A DNA stretch of 43,201 nucleotides from Paracoccaceae bacterium (GCA_018607905.1 JABBAP010000044.1:1-43201), one strand, 5' to 3'. Positions 16,055 through 24,732 are shown, counted from the first letter of the stretch. Numbers and translations are program-made. Notes: generated from the letters alone by a model not told the origin.

Positions 16055-16657
16055 ATGATTCTGGGGAAAGTTAGAGGTACCATATTACTATTTTGCAGCT
16101 TGATTGCAGCCCCTGCCATTGCTCAATTCCATAATGGGGAGAACTTGAGACGAGTATTGTTTGAGATGGGGTCCCATAGTGTGAATCTGGATGGTTACAT
16201 GCTTGATTACTCCGTTGATCTTGAAGTTCCTGATGTGAAATATCGACGATGGGTAGATTTAACCAAGTTCGATTATGAAACTATTTCGCCAATCAGATTG
16301 CAGATGAACAAAGGTAAAAAAGAATACTATTTTAACGTTGTGCGTAGTGACCTTTTCTATGAAGAGACGATTCCATATCTCAACTTTGAAACTTGGGTTC
16401 GGAAAGAGCATCCGAATACTCGTTGGCCTTTAGAGTTGGATGAAAATACAAAGTCGATAGAAGACAGTTTACGCATTGCGGTTCCAAACATATCTGAAAT
16501 TACAAGATTTGAATTTGACGATGATGGCCAAAAACGAACTGTGGTAGAACTCCAGCGGTTTACTATGGGTCACGATAACAGAATTGAGGTCGAAAAATTT
16601 AGACGATATTTTCTAGCTTATGCAAATGAATTAGGATGCGTTGGCGCTGAGGCTTGA
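16055..16657 (+). CDS. Secreted protein of unknown function
   Basis: A 200-residue product with a signal peptide (MILGKVRGTILLFCSLIAAPAIAQF, cleavage after AIA). The mature part is hydrophilic and beta-rich with many Tyr, Arg and Glu. No family is recognised. Composition is clearly more AT-rich than the preceding genes. The ATG at 16055 is 4 nt after the lipoprotein stop, so the two are probably one transcript. Confidence 0.65.
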   Translation: MILGKVRGTILLFCSLIAAPAIAQFHNGENLRRVLFEMGSHSVNLDGYMLDYSVDLEVPDVKYRRWVDLTKFDYETISPIRLQMNKGKKEYYFNVVRSDLFYEETIPYLNFETWVRKEHPNTRWPLELDENTKSIEDSLRIAVPNISEITRFEFDDDGQKRTVVELQRFTMGHDNRIEVEKFRRYFLAYANELGCVGAEA

Positions 16658-16998
16658 AATTAGTGAGCTTTTGCTAAGAGGATGAATTTAAACTGAGTGC
16701 ATTGCCTGACCGCGGGTGGGCTTTGCTTTGTTTTTGACAGCCACTTTATGGTTCCGCGTCTTCCTACCTATCTTTGAATTGTGGCGTTGCAGGAGAGCCC
16801 GCCCATGGGGCGGTCGGGCTCTGCACGGCGGCTACGCCTTGAATCCGTGCTTTGGAGTGCGATGCGTTTATGGGGCACATTCTCGTGTTTTGTTTCAAAA
16901 CACTGTCACGTCGGTGGGATCGGGCTCTGCACGGCGGGCTTCGCCCTTGATTTCGTGTGGGGAGCAAAAACAGCGATAGAAACAATCCCCACAAGGGG
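16658..16998. other. Intergenic repeat-rich stretch before rpmC
   Basis: No gene is supported here. The region carries a perfect stem AGAGCCCG/CGGGCTCT (16794-16801, 16815-16822), a palindrome at 16885-16903, and two imperfect copies of a ~38-bp unit starting CGGGCTCTGCACGGCGG (about 16815-16850 and 16921-16957). It reads as accumulated extragenic repeats. Confidence 0.55.
16815..16957. repeat. Imperfect direct repeats with an intervening palindrome
   Basis: The two repeat units share CGGGCTCTGCACGGCGG, then CT-CGCC and TTGA with TCCGTG or TTCGTG, at about 16815-16850 and 16921-16957. Copy 2 contains its own GGGCTTCGCCC hairpin. Between them lies the palindrome GTGTTTTG-TTT-CAAAACAC at 16885-16903, copy 2 of the element seen at 5474-5493. 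Confidence 0.55.
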
Positions 16999-17027
16999 TT
17001 GCCACACACCCACTTCCCGCCTATAGA
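16999..17027 (+). promoter_or_regulatory. Promoter of the rpmC block
   Basis: TTGCCA (16999-17004; 5/6 to consensus) and TATAGA (17022-17027; 4/6) with 17 bp between. By eye 25 of 31 positions, spacer included, match the promoter before rplO (24067-24095). It should drive rpmC through rpmD with a leader of about 95 nt. Confidence 0.65.
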
Positions 17028-17127
17028 CCGCGTTCGTACTGTACTCCATTGGAATCAGTGTGACCTATTTGTGTGCAAAATTGCATGATGCGGGGCACTC
17101 CGATGATGTTGAAAAAGGAAGATGGCC

Positions 17128-17334
17128 ATGGATGCCAATGATCTTCGGGGAAAAACCCCGGACGAGCTTCGCACGGAGCTTGTAGCACTAAAAAAAGAAG
17201 CGTTTAACTTGCGTTTTCAAGCTGCGACAAACCAGCTGGAAAATACTGCACGTGTGCGCGTTGTTCGCCGTTCCGTTGCGCGGGTGAACACTATCCTGAA
17301 CCAAAAAGCTGCTGATGCAGCTTCTGCTGAGTAA
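17128..17334 (+). CDS. rpmC: 50S ribosomal protein L29
   Basis: A 68-residue L29 ([57 protein letters not shown]). L29 is a two-helix protein near the exit tunnel, next to L23. ATG 17128 is chosen over ATG 17122 because the AGGA at 17116-17119 would be only 2 nt from the earlier start. It heads the third block. Confidence 0.96.
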   Translation: MDANDLRGKTPDELRTELVALKKEAFNLRFQAATNQLENTARVRVVRRSVARVNTILNQKAADAASAE

Positions 17335-17347
17335 GAAGGTCTGAATT

Positions 17348-17590
17348 ATGCCAAAGCGTATTTTGAACGGCACAGTCACAAGCGACCAGAATGCTCAGAC
17401 TGTAACAGTTTCCGTAGAGCGTCGGTTTACACACCCCGTTCTGAAAAAGACCATTCGTAAGTCCAAAAAATATCGGGCACATGATGCGAATGAACAATTC
17501 AAAGTTGGTGATAAAGTTCGCATTCAAGAATGCGCACCAATTTCGAAGACCAAACGCTGGACGGTTCTGACCTCTGCTGACGCAGAATAA
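17348..17590 (+). CDS. rpsQ: 30S ribosomal protein S17
   Basis: An 80-residue S17 ([71 protein letters not shown]). It is a primary 16S rRNA-binding OB-fold protein. It lies 13 nt after rpmC and is the last gene of the S10 set. Confidence 0.97.
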   Translation: MPKRILNGTVTSDQNAQTVTVSVERRFTHPVLKKTIRKSKKYRAHDANEQFKVGDKVRIQECAPISKTKRWTVLTSADAE

Positions 17591-17614
17591 GAATTTACAG
17601 TTTAATCGAAACCC

Positions 17615-17642
17615 TGGGGCCTAGACTGCATTTAGGTCCCCA
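17615..17642 (+). promoter_or_regulatory. Leader hairpin before rplN
   Basis: TGGGGCCTA (17615-17623) pairs with TAGGTCCCCA (17633-17642), nine pairs with one bulged T. There is no T-run. It lies 18 nt before the rplN ATG, exactly at the classical S10/spc operon boundary. A regulatory or processing role is inferred only. Confidence 0.45.
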
Positions 17643-17660
17643 AAGGTCGGAGTATCTACC

Positions 17661-18029
17661 ATGATCCAGATGCAGACCAATCTTGAAGTAGCTGACAACA
17701 GCGGCGCACGCCGTGTTCAGTGTATCAAGGTTCTGGGCGGTTCCCACCGGCGCTATGCGTCCGTGGGAGACATTATCGTTGTTTCTGTGAAAGAAGCCAT
17801 TCCACGCGGTCGCGTGAAAAAAGGTGAAGTTCGCAAGGCAGTGGTTGTGCGTACCGCTAAAGAAGTCCGTCGTGATGACGGCACAGCAATTCGGTTTGAC
17901 ACCAATGCTGCAGTCCTTTTGAACAATGCGGGTGAGCCAGTTGGCACACGTATCTTCGGCCCAGTGGTTCGCGAGCTTCGCTCCAAGAACTTCATGAAGA
18001 TCATCTCGCTTGCGCCGGAGGTCCTGTAA
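17661..18029 (+). CDS. rplN: 50S ribosomal protein L14
   Basis: A 122-residue L14 ([69 protein letters not shown]-type end [28 protein letters not shown]). It forms an intersubunit bridge with 16S rRNA and binds the silencing factor RsfS. Its stop is followed by rplX after one nucleotide (TAATATG). Confidence 0.98.
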   Translation: MIQMQTNLEVADNSGARRVQCIKVLGGSHRRYASVGDIIVVSVKEAIPRGRVKKGEVRKAVVVRTAKEVRRDDGTAIRFDTNAAVLLNNAGEPVGTRIFGPVVRELRSKNFMKIISLAPEVL

Positions 18030-18030
18030 T

Positions 18031-18345
18031 ATGGCTGCTAAGCTGAAAAAAGGTGACAAGGTCATCATTCTTGCCGGTAAGGACAAGGGTAAAGAGGGTT
18101 CTATCAACTCTATCAACCCATCCACTGGCAAAGCTGTTGTGTCTGGCGTGAATGTTTCCATTCGCCACACCGCGCAAACGCAAAACTCTCAGGGTGGACG
18201 TGTTCCAACCGAGATGCCGATCCAACTGAGCAACCTTGCTTTGATCGATCCAAAAGATGGCGGCCCAACACGGGTTGGTTTCAAAATGGATGGTGACAAA
18301 AAAGTACGTTTTGCCAAGAAATCGGGAGAAGTGATTGATGGCTGA
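18031..18345 (+). CDS. rplX: 50S ribosomal protein L24
   Basis: A 104-residue L24 ([25 protein letters not shown], the KOW motif; [31 protein letters not shown]). It is an assembly initiator of the 50S. Its frame is open back to 18010, but the L24 N-terminus fixes the ATG at 18031. It overlaps rplE by 8 nt. Confidence 0.97.
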   Translation: MAAKLKKGDKVIILAGKDKGKEGSINSINPSTGKAVVSGVNVSIRHTAQTQNSQGGRVPTEMPIQLSNLALIDPKDGGPTRVGFKMDGDKKVRFAKKSGEVIDG

Positions 18346-18889
18346 TTATCAACCACGTCTAAAGGCCGCGTATAAGGAGACTATCCGCGCAGCCATGAAA
18401 GAAGAGTTCGGTTACAAGAACGACATGCAAATCCCCAAGCTCGAGAAAATCGTGCTGAACATGGGTGTTGGCGAAGCCGTAAACGACTCTAAGAAAATCC
18501 GTTCTGCTGTTGCTGATATGGCCGCGATTGCGGGTCAGCAGCCGGTGATTACCAAAGCGAAGAAATCTATCGCTGGTTTCCGCGTTCGTGAAGACATGCC
18601 TTTGGGTGTGAAGGTTACGTTGCGTGGCGATCAGATGTACGAATTCTTGGATCGTTTGGTAACAGTCGCAATGCCACGTATTCGTGACTTTCGCGGCGTA
18701 TCGGCCAAGAGCTTTGATGGACGTGGCAACTATGCCATGGGCCTGAAAGAGCACATCGTATTCCCAGAGATCGACTACGACAAAGTAGACGTGATGTGGG
18801 GCATGGATATTGCGTTTAACACAAACGCAGACACAGACGCGGAAGCGAAAAGCTTGCTAGGGCACTTTAACGTGCCGTTCACAAGCTGA
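18338..18889 (+). CDS. rplE: 50S ribosomal protein L5
   Basis: A 183-residue L5 ([102 protein letters not shown]). It contacts 5S rRNA and the P-site tRNA. ATG 18338 lies inside the end of rplX. An in-frame TTG at 18335 is less likely. Confidence 0.97.
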   Translation: MADYQPRLKAAYKETIRAAMKEEFGYKNDMQIPKLEKIVLNMGVGEAVNDSKKIRSAVADMAAIAGQQPVITKAKKSIAGFRVREDMPLGVKVTLRGDQMYEFLDRLVTVAMPRIRDFRGVSAKSFDGRGNYAMGLKEHIVFPEIDYDKVDVMWGMDIAFNTNADTDAEAKSLLGHFNVPFTS

Positions 18890-18908
18890 TCGCGGAGGAG
18901 ATTAGAAC

Positions 18909-19214
18909 ATGGCTAAAAAAGCAATGATCCAACGCGAACTGAAGCGTCAAGCATTGGTGGCAAAATACGCTACTAAACGCGCTGCGCTGAAAGAAATCGC
19001 ATCGAACATGGACCTTCCGATGGAAGAGCGTTTCAAGGCCCGCCTAAAGTTGGCGGAACTTCCACGCAATTCTTCGGCCACACGCCTGCACAACCGTTGT
19101 CAGGTCACTGGTCGTCCGAAGGCCTATTACCGTAAACTGAAAATGTCTCGGATTGCGTTGCGCCAGTTGGCGTCTGACGGCCAAATCCCTGGCATGGTCA
19201 AATCGAGCTGGTAA
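18909..19214 (+). CDS. rpsN: 30S ribosomal protein S14, long form
   Basis: A 101-residue S14 ([40 protein letters not shown]-like [27 protein letters not shown]). This is the long, zinc-independent form: only one cysteine is present in the region where short forms have CxxC pairs. GGAGGAG precedes the ATG. Confidence 0.97.
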   Translation: MAKKAMIQRELKRQALVAKYATKRAALKEIASNMDLPMEERFKARLKLAELPRNSSATRLHNRCQVTGRPKAYYRKLKMSRIALRQLASDGQIPGMVKSSW

Positions 19215-19226
19215 GGAGAAGTACAG

Positions 19227-19619
19227 ATGAACGATCCTATCGGTGATATGCTCACACGGATTCGCAACGCACAACTGCGCGGCAAGTCTACTGTGAAAAC
19301 ACCTGCATCTAAACTGCGTGGTTGGGTTTTGGACGTGCTCCAAAGCGAAGGCTACATTCGCGGTTACGAAGCTGGAACAGGCGTCGACGGACACCCAGAG
19401 TTGGAGATTTCTTTGAAATACTTCGATGGGGTTCCTGTGATCAAAGAATTGAAACGGGTTTCTACACCTGGCCGTCGCGTTTACGCGGGTGCCAAAGAGA
19501 TCCCAACAGTTCGTCAAGGTCTTGGCGTTTCAATCGTATCGACACCGCAAGGTGTTATGTCAGATGCACAAGCACGCGCAGCCAATATCGGCGGCGAAGT
19601 GTTGTGCACAATCTTCTAA
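19227..19619 (+). CDS. rpsH: 30S ribosomal protein S8
   Basis: A 130-residue S8 ([83 protein letters not shown]). It is a primary 16S binder and in E. coli the translational repressor of the spc operon. Twelve nt after rpsN. Confidence 0.98.
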   Translation: MNDPIGDMLTRIRNAQLRGKSTVKTPASKLRGWVLDVLQSEGYIRGYEAGTGVDGHPELEISLKYFDGVPVIKELKRVSTPGRRVYAGAKEIPTVRQGLGVSIVSTPQGVMSDAQARAANIGGEVLCTIF

Positions 19620-19629
19620 GGGGTGACAG

Positions 19630-20163
19630 ATGTCTCGTATTGGTAAAAAACCGGTCGAGCTGCCCAGTGGCGTTACTGCCTCTGTGTCTGGCCAGACCGT
19701 AGAAGTTAAAGGCCCTAAAGGTGTTCGCACTTTCACGGCTGCTGACGATGTATCCATCACAGTTGGCGACAACGGTGTAGAAGTGAAACCACGTGGCATG
19801 TCCAAACGGGCACGTCAGCAGTGGGGCATGTCTCGCACTCAAATCGGCAACTGCGTAACTGGCGTGACCGAAGGCTTTAAGAAAGAGCTTGAGATCAACG
19901 GCGTTGGTTATCGTGCAAGCATGCAGGGCACTGTCCTCAAGCTGGCATTGGGTTTGTCGCATGATGTGGAATACCAAGTGCCTGACGGCATTACGGTAAC
20001 TGCACCAAAACCAACTGAAATCATTGTGGAAGGCATCGATCAACAAGCTGTTGGTCAAGTTGCCGCCAATATTCGTCAGTACCGCAAGCCAGAGCCTTAC
20101 AAGGGCAAAGGCATCAAGTACAAAGATGAGTATATCTTCCGCAAAGAAGGTAAGAAGAAGTAA
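19630..20163 (+). CDS. rplF: 50S ribosomal protein L6
   Basis: A 177-residue L6 ([31 protein letters not shown]; the end [36 protein letters not shown] is the family signature). It lies at the base of the L7/L12 stalk. Short spacing to rpsH and rplR keeps it in the operon. Confidence 0.98.
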   Translation: MSRIGKKPVELPSGVTASVSGQTVEVKGPKGVRTFTAADDVSITVGDNGVEVKPRGMSKRARQQWGMSRTQIGNCVTGVTEGFKKELEINGVGYRASMQGTVLKLALGLSHDVEYQVPDGITVTAPKPTEIIVEGIDQQAVGQVAANIRQYRKPEPYKGKGIKYKDEYIFRKEGKKK

Positions 20164-20174
20164 GGAGCGTAACA

Positions 20175-20534
20175 ATGGCTATGAGCAAGAGAAATCTGTT
20201 CCTGAAGCGTCGTATGCGCAACCGGAGCAAAATGCGGAAGGTGGCTGCTGGTCGCCCCCGTCTGAGCGTTCATCGTTCAAACAAGAACATCAGTGTTCAG
20301 CTGATCGACGATGTAAATGGCGTGACACTCGCGTCGGCTTCCTCACTGGAATCCGTGCTGGGTGTTATCGGCAAAAACAACGTCGAAGCGTCTGCCAAAG
20401 TTGGCGCAGCGCTCGCAGAACGTGCAAAGAAAGCAGGCGTAGACACCTGTTACTTTGACCGTGGCGGGTTCCTGTTTCACGGCAAAGTTAAAGCGTTGGC
20501 TGATGCTGCCCGTGAAGGTGGCTTGAAGTTCTAA
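20175..20534 (+). CDS. rplR: 50S ribosomal protein L18
   Basis: A 119-residue L18 ([89 protein letters not shown]). It binds 5S rRNA. AGGAG at 20163-20167 fits ATG 20175, with ATG 20181 as a second choice. Confidence 0.97.
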   Translation: MAMSKRNLFLKRRMRNRSKMRKVAAGRPRLSVHRSNKNISVQLIDDVNGVTLASASSLESVLGVIGKNNVEASAKVGAALAERAKKAGVDTCYFDRGGFLFHGKVKALADAAREGGLKF

Positions 20535-20638
20535 TTATTGTAGGCGGCCCTCTCGGGCTGCCTCGATGATCCGGGGTGTGTTCGCACATCACTAGGATTG
20601 GATTTACGGGCAGTGCCCACAAAATATGGAGGCCTTCA

Positions 20639-21220
20639 ATGGCTAGAGATGACAACCGCGGCGGTGGCAGACGCGACCGCGACGAGAACCCAGAATTTCA
20701 GGATCGCTTGGTTGCAATTAACCGCGTATCCAAAACTGTAAAAGGCGGTAAGCGCTTTGGTTTTGCAGCACTTGTTGTTGTAGGCGACCAAAAAGGCCGC
20801 GTTGGTTTCGGTAAAGGTAAAGCAAAAGAAGTACCTGAAGCGATCCGCAAAGCGACTGAAGCTGCGAAACGCAAAATGATCCGCGTTCCTCTGCGTGAAG
20901 GCCGTACATTGCACCACGACGTAAAGGGCCGTCACGGCGCTGGTAAAGTTGTGATGCGGACAGCCCCTGCGGGTACTGGCATCATTGCTGGTGGTCCAAT
21001 GCGTGCGATTTTCGAAATGTTGGGTGTTCAGGACGTTGTGTCCAAATCCATCGGTTCTGCGAACCCGTACAACATGATCCGTGCGACTATGGATGGTTTG
21101 TCCAAAGAATCTTCTCCGCGTAACGTTGCACAACGTCGTGGCAAGAAAGTTTCTGACATTCTGCCAAAGACTGATGCACCTGTTGAAGCAGCAGCAGACG
21201 CTGCAAGCGAAGAGGCTTAA
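20639..21220 (+). CDS. rpsE: 30S ribosomal protein S5
   Basis: A 193-residue S5 ([106 protein letters not shown]). It acts in translational fidelity and mRNA unwinding at the entry channel. GGAGG (20628-20632) sets ATG 20639, so the upstream open frame from 20576 is not coding. A 104-nt gap separates it from rplR. Confidence 0.98.
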   Translation: MARDDNRGGGRRDRDENPEFQDRLVAINRVSKTVKGGKRFGFAALVVVGDQKGRVGFGKGKAKEVPEAIRKATEAAKRKMIRVPLREGRTLHHDVKGRHGAGKVVMRTAPAGTGIIAGGPMRAIFEMLGVQDVVSKSIGSANPYNMIRATMDGLSKESSPRNVAQRRGKKVSDILPKTDAPVEAAADAASEEA

Positions 21221-21224
21221 GATT

Positions 21225-21413
21225 ATGGGTAAAACTATTGTTGTAAAACAGATCGGTTCCCCGATCCGTCGTCCAAAAGACCAACTGCAAACGCTGGTTG
21301 GCTTGGGCCTGAACAAAATGCACAAAACACGCGAGCTGGAAGACACACCTTCCGTACGCGGCATGGTGCGCAAGATCTCTCACATGGTAGAGATCATCGA
21401 AGAAAAAGGTTAA
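21225..21413 (+). CDS. rpmD: 50S ribosomal protein L30
   Basis: A 62-residue L30 ([62 protein letters not shown]). It starts 4 nt after the rpsE stop. It is the last gene of the third block; rplO does not follow directly because of a terminator and 2.8 kb of other genes. Confidence 0.97.
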   Translation: MGKTIVVKQIGSPIRRPKDQLQTLVGLGLNKMHKTRELEDTPSVRGMVRKISHMVEIIEEKG

Positions 21414-21463
21414 GCTGCGGCTTGATCGGTGCGTGCATAGCACACACCCTACACAGATAGAGG

Positions 21464-21494
21464 CGCCCTCGCAGGATTGTGGGGGCGTTTTTTA
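21464..21494 (+). terminator. Intrinsic terminator after rpmD
   Basis: A 10-bp stem (21464-21473 with 21478-21487, two G-T pairs) around GGAT runs straight into seven T (21488-21494, one A after six). It separates rpmD from rplO and is only about 10 nt before the next start codon. Confidence 0.92.
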
Positions 21495-21504
21495 TAGGAG
21501 TTGA

Positions 21505-22230
21505 GTGTTGTTTTCTAGAGAAATTATTTCTGAATTAAAGTTTTACGTCTATCGGCTAATTGATCCGCGTAATGGGGAAACCTTTTATGTTGGAAAAGGA
21601 AACGGTAACCGAGTATTTGAACACGCATTTGGCGAAATAAGCGTGGGCGATGAAGATTTGTCCGACAAATTACAGCGGATACGGGAAATAAAATTATCCG
21701 GATTTGAGGTGCAACACGTCATTCACAGGCACGGTCTGGACGAAAACACGTCCTTCGAAGTCGAAGGAGCCTTGATCGAGGCATATCCGAGTGTGACAAA
21801 TTTGGCTGGCGGACATCACAATGCAGATCGAGGCGTCGCGCATGCCCAACAAATCATCGAAAGATACACCGCTCCAGATGCTGTCTTGAAGGACAAGATC
21901 ATTGAGATAACAGTGAATCTAAGTGCAGCAAATTTTTCTCTTTACGATGCGACACGTTTTGCTTGGAGAGTCTCTTTGCCACGAGCTTCAGAAGCAGAAT
22001 TTGCTGTAGCGGTCGTCAATGGCCTTATCGTCGAGGTTTTTGAGATTGAAAAGTGGTTACCTGCGACAATAGAAAACTTTCCCACCTTGGGATACATTGG
22101 CGAAGATACTGGTCGGTTTGGTTTTGAAGGTAAAGTAGCGCCTGATACTATTCGAACGGATTTGCTTCGTCACAAGGTTCCTCGTCGACCTAAAGGCGCA
22201 GCCAATCCAATTCGTTACTACAACATTTAG
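21505..22230 (+). CDS. LEM3-like GIY-YIG domain protein
   Basis: A 241-residue protein with an N-terminal GIY-YIG-like nuclease module: YVY at residues 14-16, FYVGKGNGNRVFEHA at 27-41 with the expected arginine, and an acidic EVEGALIEAYPSVTNLAGG segment about residues 85-103. Spacing resembles the LEM-3 type. The C-terminal half (about 120-241) has no recognised domain. GTG at 21505 follows TAGGAG, and TTG 21508 is an alternative. Composition is AT-richer than the ribosomal genes. Function unknown. Confidence 0.72.
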   Translation: MLFSREIISELKFYVYRLIDPRNGETFYVGKGNGNRVFEHAFGEISVGDEDLSDKLQRIREIKLSGFEVQHVIHRHGLDENTSFEVEGALIEAYPSVTNLAGGHHNADRGVAHAQQIIERYTAPDAVLKDKIIEITVNLSAANFSLYDATRFAWRVSLPRASEAEFAVAVVNGLIVEVFEIEKWLPATIENFPTLGYIGEDTGRFGFEGKVAPDTIRTDLLRHKVPRRPKGAANPIRYYNI

Positions 22231-22318
22231 AATACAACCTGTTCAGTTTACTCGCTCAACAGATACGTCAAAATGATCAAAGAGGCGTTGGATATTTGGA
22301 TTTCTTAGGTATTGCTCT

Positions 22319-22705
22319 CTAACTCCCCAAATACAACAGCCCTGAACACACGAACCACACTGTCCAGTGTGGGAGGCGCAGTAAACTCGCGGCGGGGCGT
22401 TTTAGCCATTGGACTTGGGCGATCCAGACTACTCCCCACAGGAAAAATAGTCCGCTGAAGAGTTGGATGGCTAGGGGCTCGATGTCTCCGAAATCTTTTA
22501 GGGCGATGGCGAAGAGGGCGAGGGCGACCACCAGCAGATCGACGGAGAGCATTTGAAAGGCGCACATGGCTTGGACCCAGTGGGTGGTTAGCTTTGCGTT
22601 GCTGGGATCGGGCTCAATCGCGGCGGTTTCGCGGGTTCCGCCGATGACGTGCGCGACGACGGCCAGCAAGGTGATACAGGCGACGATGAGGACTGGGATG
22701 TTCAT
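22319..22705 (-). CDS. Small four-helix membrane protein, unknown function
   Basis: A 128-residue protein with four hydrophobic segments (about residues 3-22, 50-72, 76-97 and 108-127). ATG 22705 follows GGAAG and removes 13 unlikely residues from the longest reading. I do not recognise a defined family. It runs opposite to the ribosomal operon. Confidence 0.65.
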   Translation of the reverse strand: MNIPVLIVACITLLAVVAHVIGGTRETAAIEPDPSNAKLTTHWVQAMCAFQMLSVDLLVVALALFAIALKDFGDIEPLAIQLFSGLFFLWGVVWIAQVQWLKRPAASLLRLPHWTVWFVCSGLLYLGS

Positions 22706-22792
22706 GGGGCTTCCTTTGCGTGGCAAGGTCTTGGCCCATAACACGCGTGTTTGCGGCTTACAGCTATGTGTCGCGAGGTCGCATGGGTTGAG

Positions 22793-23416
22793 TTAGCCCG
22801 CCACTGGGACGCCAAACACGATCAGGACGGCGTAGTCCTTTTTGGTGCAATCGGCCACGGGTGGTGGGCTTTCGCCTGGTCGCAGCGGAAATTTGGAGAT
22901 GTCGGCGTTTGCGGGGGAGCAGACCGCGCCGTCAAATTCGGGGGTGTATCGGGATGATCGGCAGGGGCCGTGGGTCACGTCTTTGATGCGCTTGTCGTCG
23001 GATAGGTTCCATGTTTGTGCGCCGTTTGCATCGGGCGCGTCCACTGTCAGTAGGGAGATATGCTCTTCGCCGTTGGTGACGTAGTATTGGCCTGCGGGCA
23101 TGGGAAATTCGGGGGCCTTCATGATCAGGCCGTTTTCGTCGATCCACCAATCGTTGATATCGAACCGCCAGCCAGACGGCGCGATGTTGCCCGCTTTGGC
23201 GAGGAGTTTGTAGAATTTGAGCCAGACGCCGATTGGTCCGGGATCAACGCGCCAAAGGCCCCAGGTTTCAGCACCCGTGCCAGATGTTTCGTTCTCAAGC
23301 CCGAGGGCGGCGATGTATTGCACGCGCTTGAAACGGCGGAATTTGCGCTGCGCGAGGGCAGGGGTTGCGAAGAACGCGAGGGCGGTGGCGATAAGGGTGC
23401 GGCGGGTTAGGGGCAT
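22793..23416 (-). CDS. Exported protein of unknown function
   Basis: A 207-residue product. MPLTRRTLIATALAFFATPALAQ is a signal peptide with a twin arginine (TRRTL) that is weakly Tat-like, cleaved after ALA. The mature part is rich in Trp, Gly and Pro, with three cysteines (CRSSRY, VCSPAN, DCTKKDY). No domain is recognised. It lies 87 nt from the small membrane protein gene and may share its transcript. Confidence 0.6.
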   Translation of the reverse strand: MPLTRRTLIATALAFFATPALAQRKFRRFKRVQYIAALGLENETSGTGAETWGLWRVDPGPIGVWLKFYKLLAKAGNIAPSGWRFDINDWWIDENGLIMKAPEFPMPAGQYYVTNGEEHISLLTVDAPDANGAQTWNLSDDKRIKDVTHGPCRSSRYTPEFDGAVCSPANADISKFPLRPGESPPPVADCTKKDYAVLIVFGVPVAG

Positions 23417-23531
23417 TGGTTTGGGTCCGTGCTTGGTAGGAAAGAAGGTAGCACATCTTGGGGTGTTGTCGAATGGTTGAAGCCAAAGGGATGACGTTGC
23501 TACTGAAAAAAGACCTGCGCTGAAATGGCAG

Positions 23532-23560
23532 TTGAAATGCCAATAAGTTCACGATATATT
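23532..23560 (+). promoter_or_regulatory. Strong promoter of the repeat-protein gene
   Basis: TTGAAA (23532-23537; 5/6) and TATATT (23555-23560; 5/6) lie exactly 17 bp apart. It is one of the best sigma70-type matches in the window. A start near 23567 leaves a 24-nt leader with GAGG 6 nt before the ATG at 23591. Confidence 0.7.
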
Positions 23561-23590
23561 CTTGTTACGTTCGTAAGCACGAGGATTCTA

Positions 23591-23956
23591 ATGTCGAAAT
23601 TTCTAGGACAAGACGGTCAGTACCATGAAACGGGATCATTTTTAGGGCAAGACGGTAGATATCATCCAGCAGGCTCATTCCATGGGGTAGATGGAAAATA
23701 CCATCCTGCTGGAGCATTTCAGGGGCAAGATGGTAAGTACCATCCGACAGGCAGTTTCTTAGGACAGGACGGTTTGTATCACTACCAAGGGTCTTTTTTT
23801 GGTATTGATGGAAAGTACCACTTGATAGGTTTTTTTGTAGGGGTGGATGGTAGATATCACCCGCCAGGAGCGTTTGTGGGAGTGAGTGGCGCTTATGTGG
23901 AATCCGCTTCGCTAGTCAGGAAAGATATTCGTAATCAACAGGGTGTAGATTGTTAG
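23591..23956 (+). CDS. Tandem 13-residue repeat protein, unrecognised
   Basis: A 121-residue protein made almost wholly of eight tandem 13-residue units (residues 4-107, DNA period 39 bp from 23600 to 23911). Consensus is F-x-G-x-D-G-x-Y-H-x-x-G-[SA]. The first seven units keep the aromatic F, the DG and the YH; the eighth is degenerate (FVGVSGAYVESAS). A 14-residue tail follows. It has no signal peptide or membrane segment. It resembles short Gly/aromatic repeats that fold as beta-hairpin solenoids, but I know no family with this unit. It has its own promoter. Confidence 0.75.
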   Translation: MSKFLGQDGQYHETGSFLGQDGRYHPAGSFHGVDGKYHPAGAFQGQDGKYHPTGSFLGQDGLYHYQGSFFGIDGKYHLIGFFVGVDGRYHPPGAFVGVSGAYVESASLVRKDIRNQQGVDC

Positions 23957-24066
23957 TGCCCTGTAAATAAGAGTAGATTCTATCGGGATGATTTCGTCAA
24001 TTTTCTACTAAGAAGCCGCCGTTTCTTTGGAAATTCGGATACTATGGCCACTATCCGTCTCAACAC

Positions 24067-24095
24067 TTGCCACACCCTCACATCCCGTCTATACG
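24067..24095 (+). promoter_or_regulatory. Promoter of the rplO block
   Basis: TTGCCA (24067-24072) and TATACG (24090-24095), 17 bp apart, in a context nearly the same as the rpmC promoter, including the shared CCCG within the spacer. It should drive rplO, secY and perhaps adk. Confidence 0.65.
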
Positions 24096-24102
24096 CCACC
24101 CT

Positions 24103-24120
24103 TCTGGGAACCTTTCCAGA
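24103..24120 (+). promoter_or_regulatory. 5'-end hairpin of the rplO leader
   Basis: TCTGGGA (24103-24109) pairs with TTCCAGA (24114-24120), six or seven pairs. It begins at about the expected transcription start, so the mRNA would start with a stem-loop. That could affect stability, though this is inferred. Confidence 0.4.
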
Positions 24121-24193
24121 ATCACATCGTAACGCCGTGTTTGCCCCTTTCGTCGCTGATCGGGGGTAGTTCCGGCAAAAGGAGATAGCGACA

Positions 24194-24676
24194 ATGAAAC
24201 TGAATCAACTTTCAGACAACCCAGGTGCAACCAAAAAGCGCAAGCGCATTGGTCGTGGTCCGGGTTCCGGTACTGGTAAAATGGGTGGCCGTGGTATCAA
24301 AGGGCAAAAATCCCGTTCGGGTGTTGCCATTGGTGGCTACGAGGGCGGCCAAATGCCTTTGTACCAACGTCTGCCTAAGCGCGGCTTTAACAACATCAAC
24401 GCGAAAACGCATGCTGTTGTGAACCTTGGCCTGCTGCAAAAGTTCATCGACGAGAAGAAAATCGACCCTAAGAAGCCAATCACTGAAGAATCTTTGGTTG
24501 AATCTGGTCTGGTGCGTCGCGTTAAAGATGGCGTTCGTATCCTGAACAAGGGCGCGATCACATCCAAGATTGATCTGACTGTAACGGGTGCTTCTAAGAC
24601 TGCGGTTGCAGCTGTTGAAGCGGCTGGCGGTAAACTTACGGTCACAACTGCGGCAAAAGCTGACGCGGACGCCTAA
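24194..24676 (+). CDS. rplO: 50S ribosomal protein L15
   Basis: A 160-residue L15 ([93 protein letters not shown]). AAAAGGAG precedes the ATG. It heads the fourth block and is separated from rpmD by about 2.8 kb. Confidence 0.98.
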   Translation: MKLNQLSDNPGATKKRKRIGRGPGSGTGKMGGRGIKGQKSRSGVAIGGYEGGQMPLYQRLPKRGFNNINAKTHAVVNLGLLQKFIDEKKIDPKKPITEESLVESGLVRRVKDGVRILNKGAITSKIDLTVTGASKTAVAAVEAAGGKLTVTTAAKADADA

Positions 24677-24732
24677 TAGGTCTTGTGAGCGACGCATTCG
24701 CCGCTTACATATTCTTCGATCAAGTTTTTCGG

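Noticed and set aside
23600-23911. The 39-bp repeats as a CRISPR array
   Set aside because: There are no unique spacers between identical repeats; the units are contiguous and keep one reading frame.
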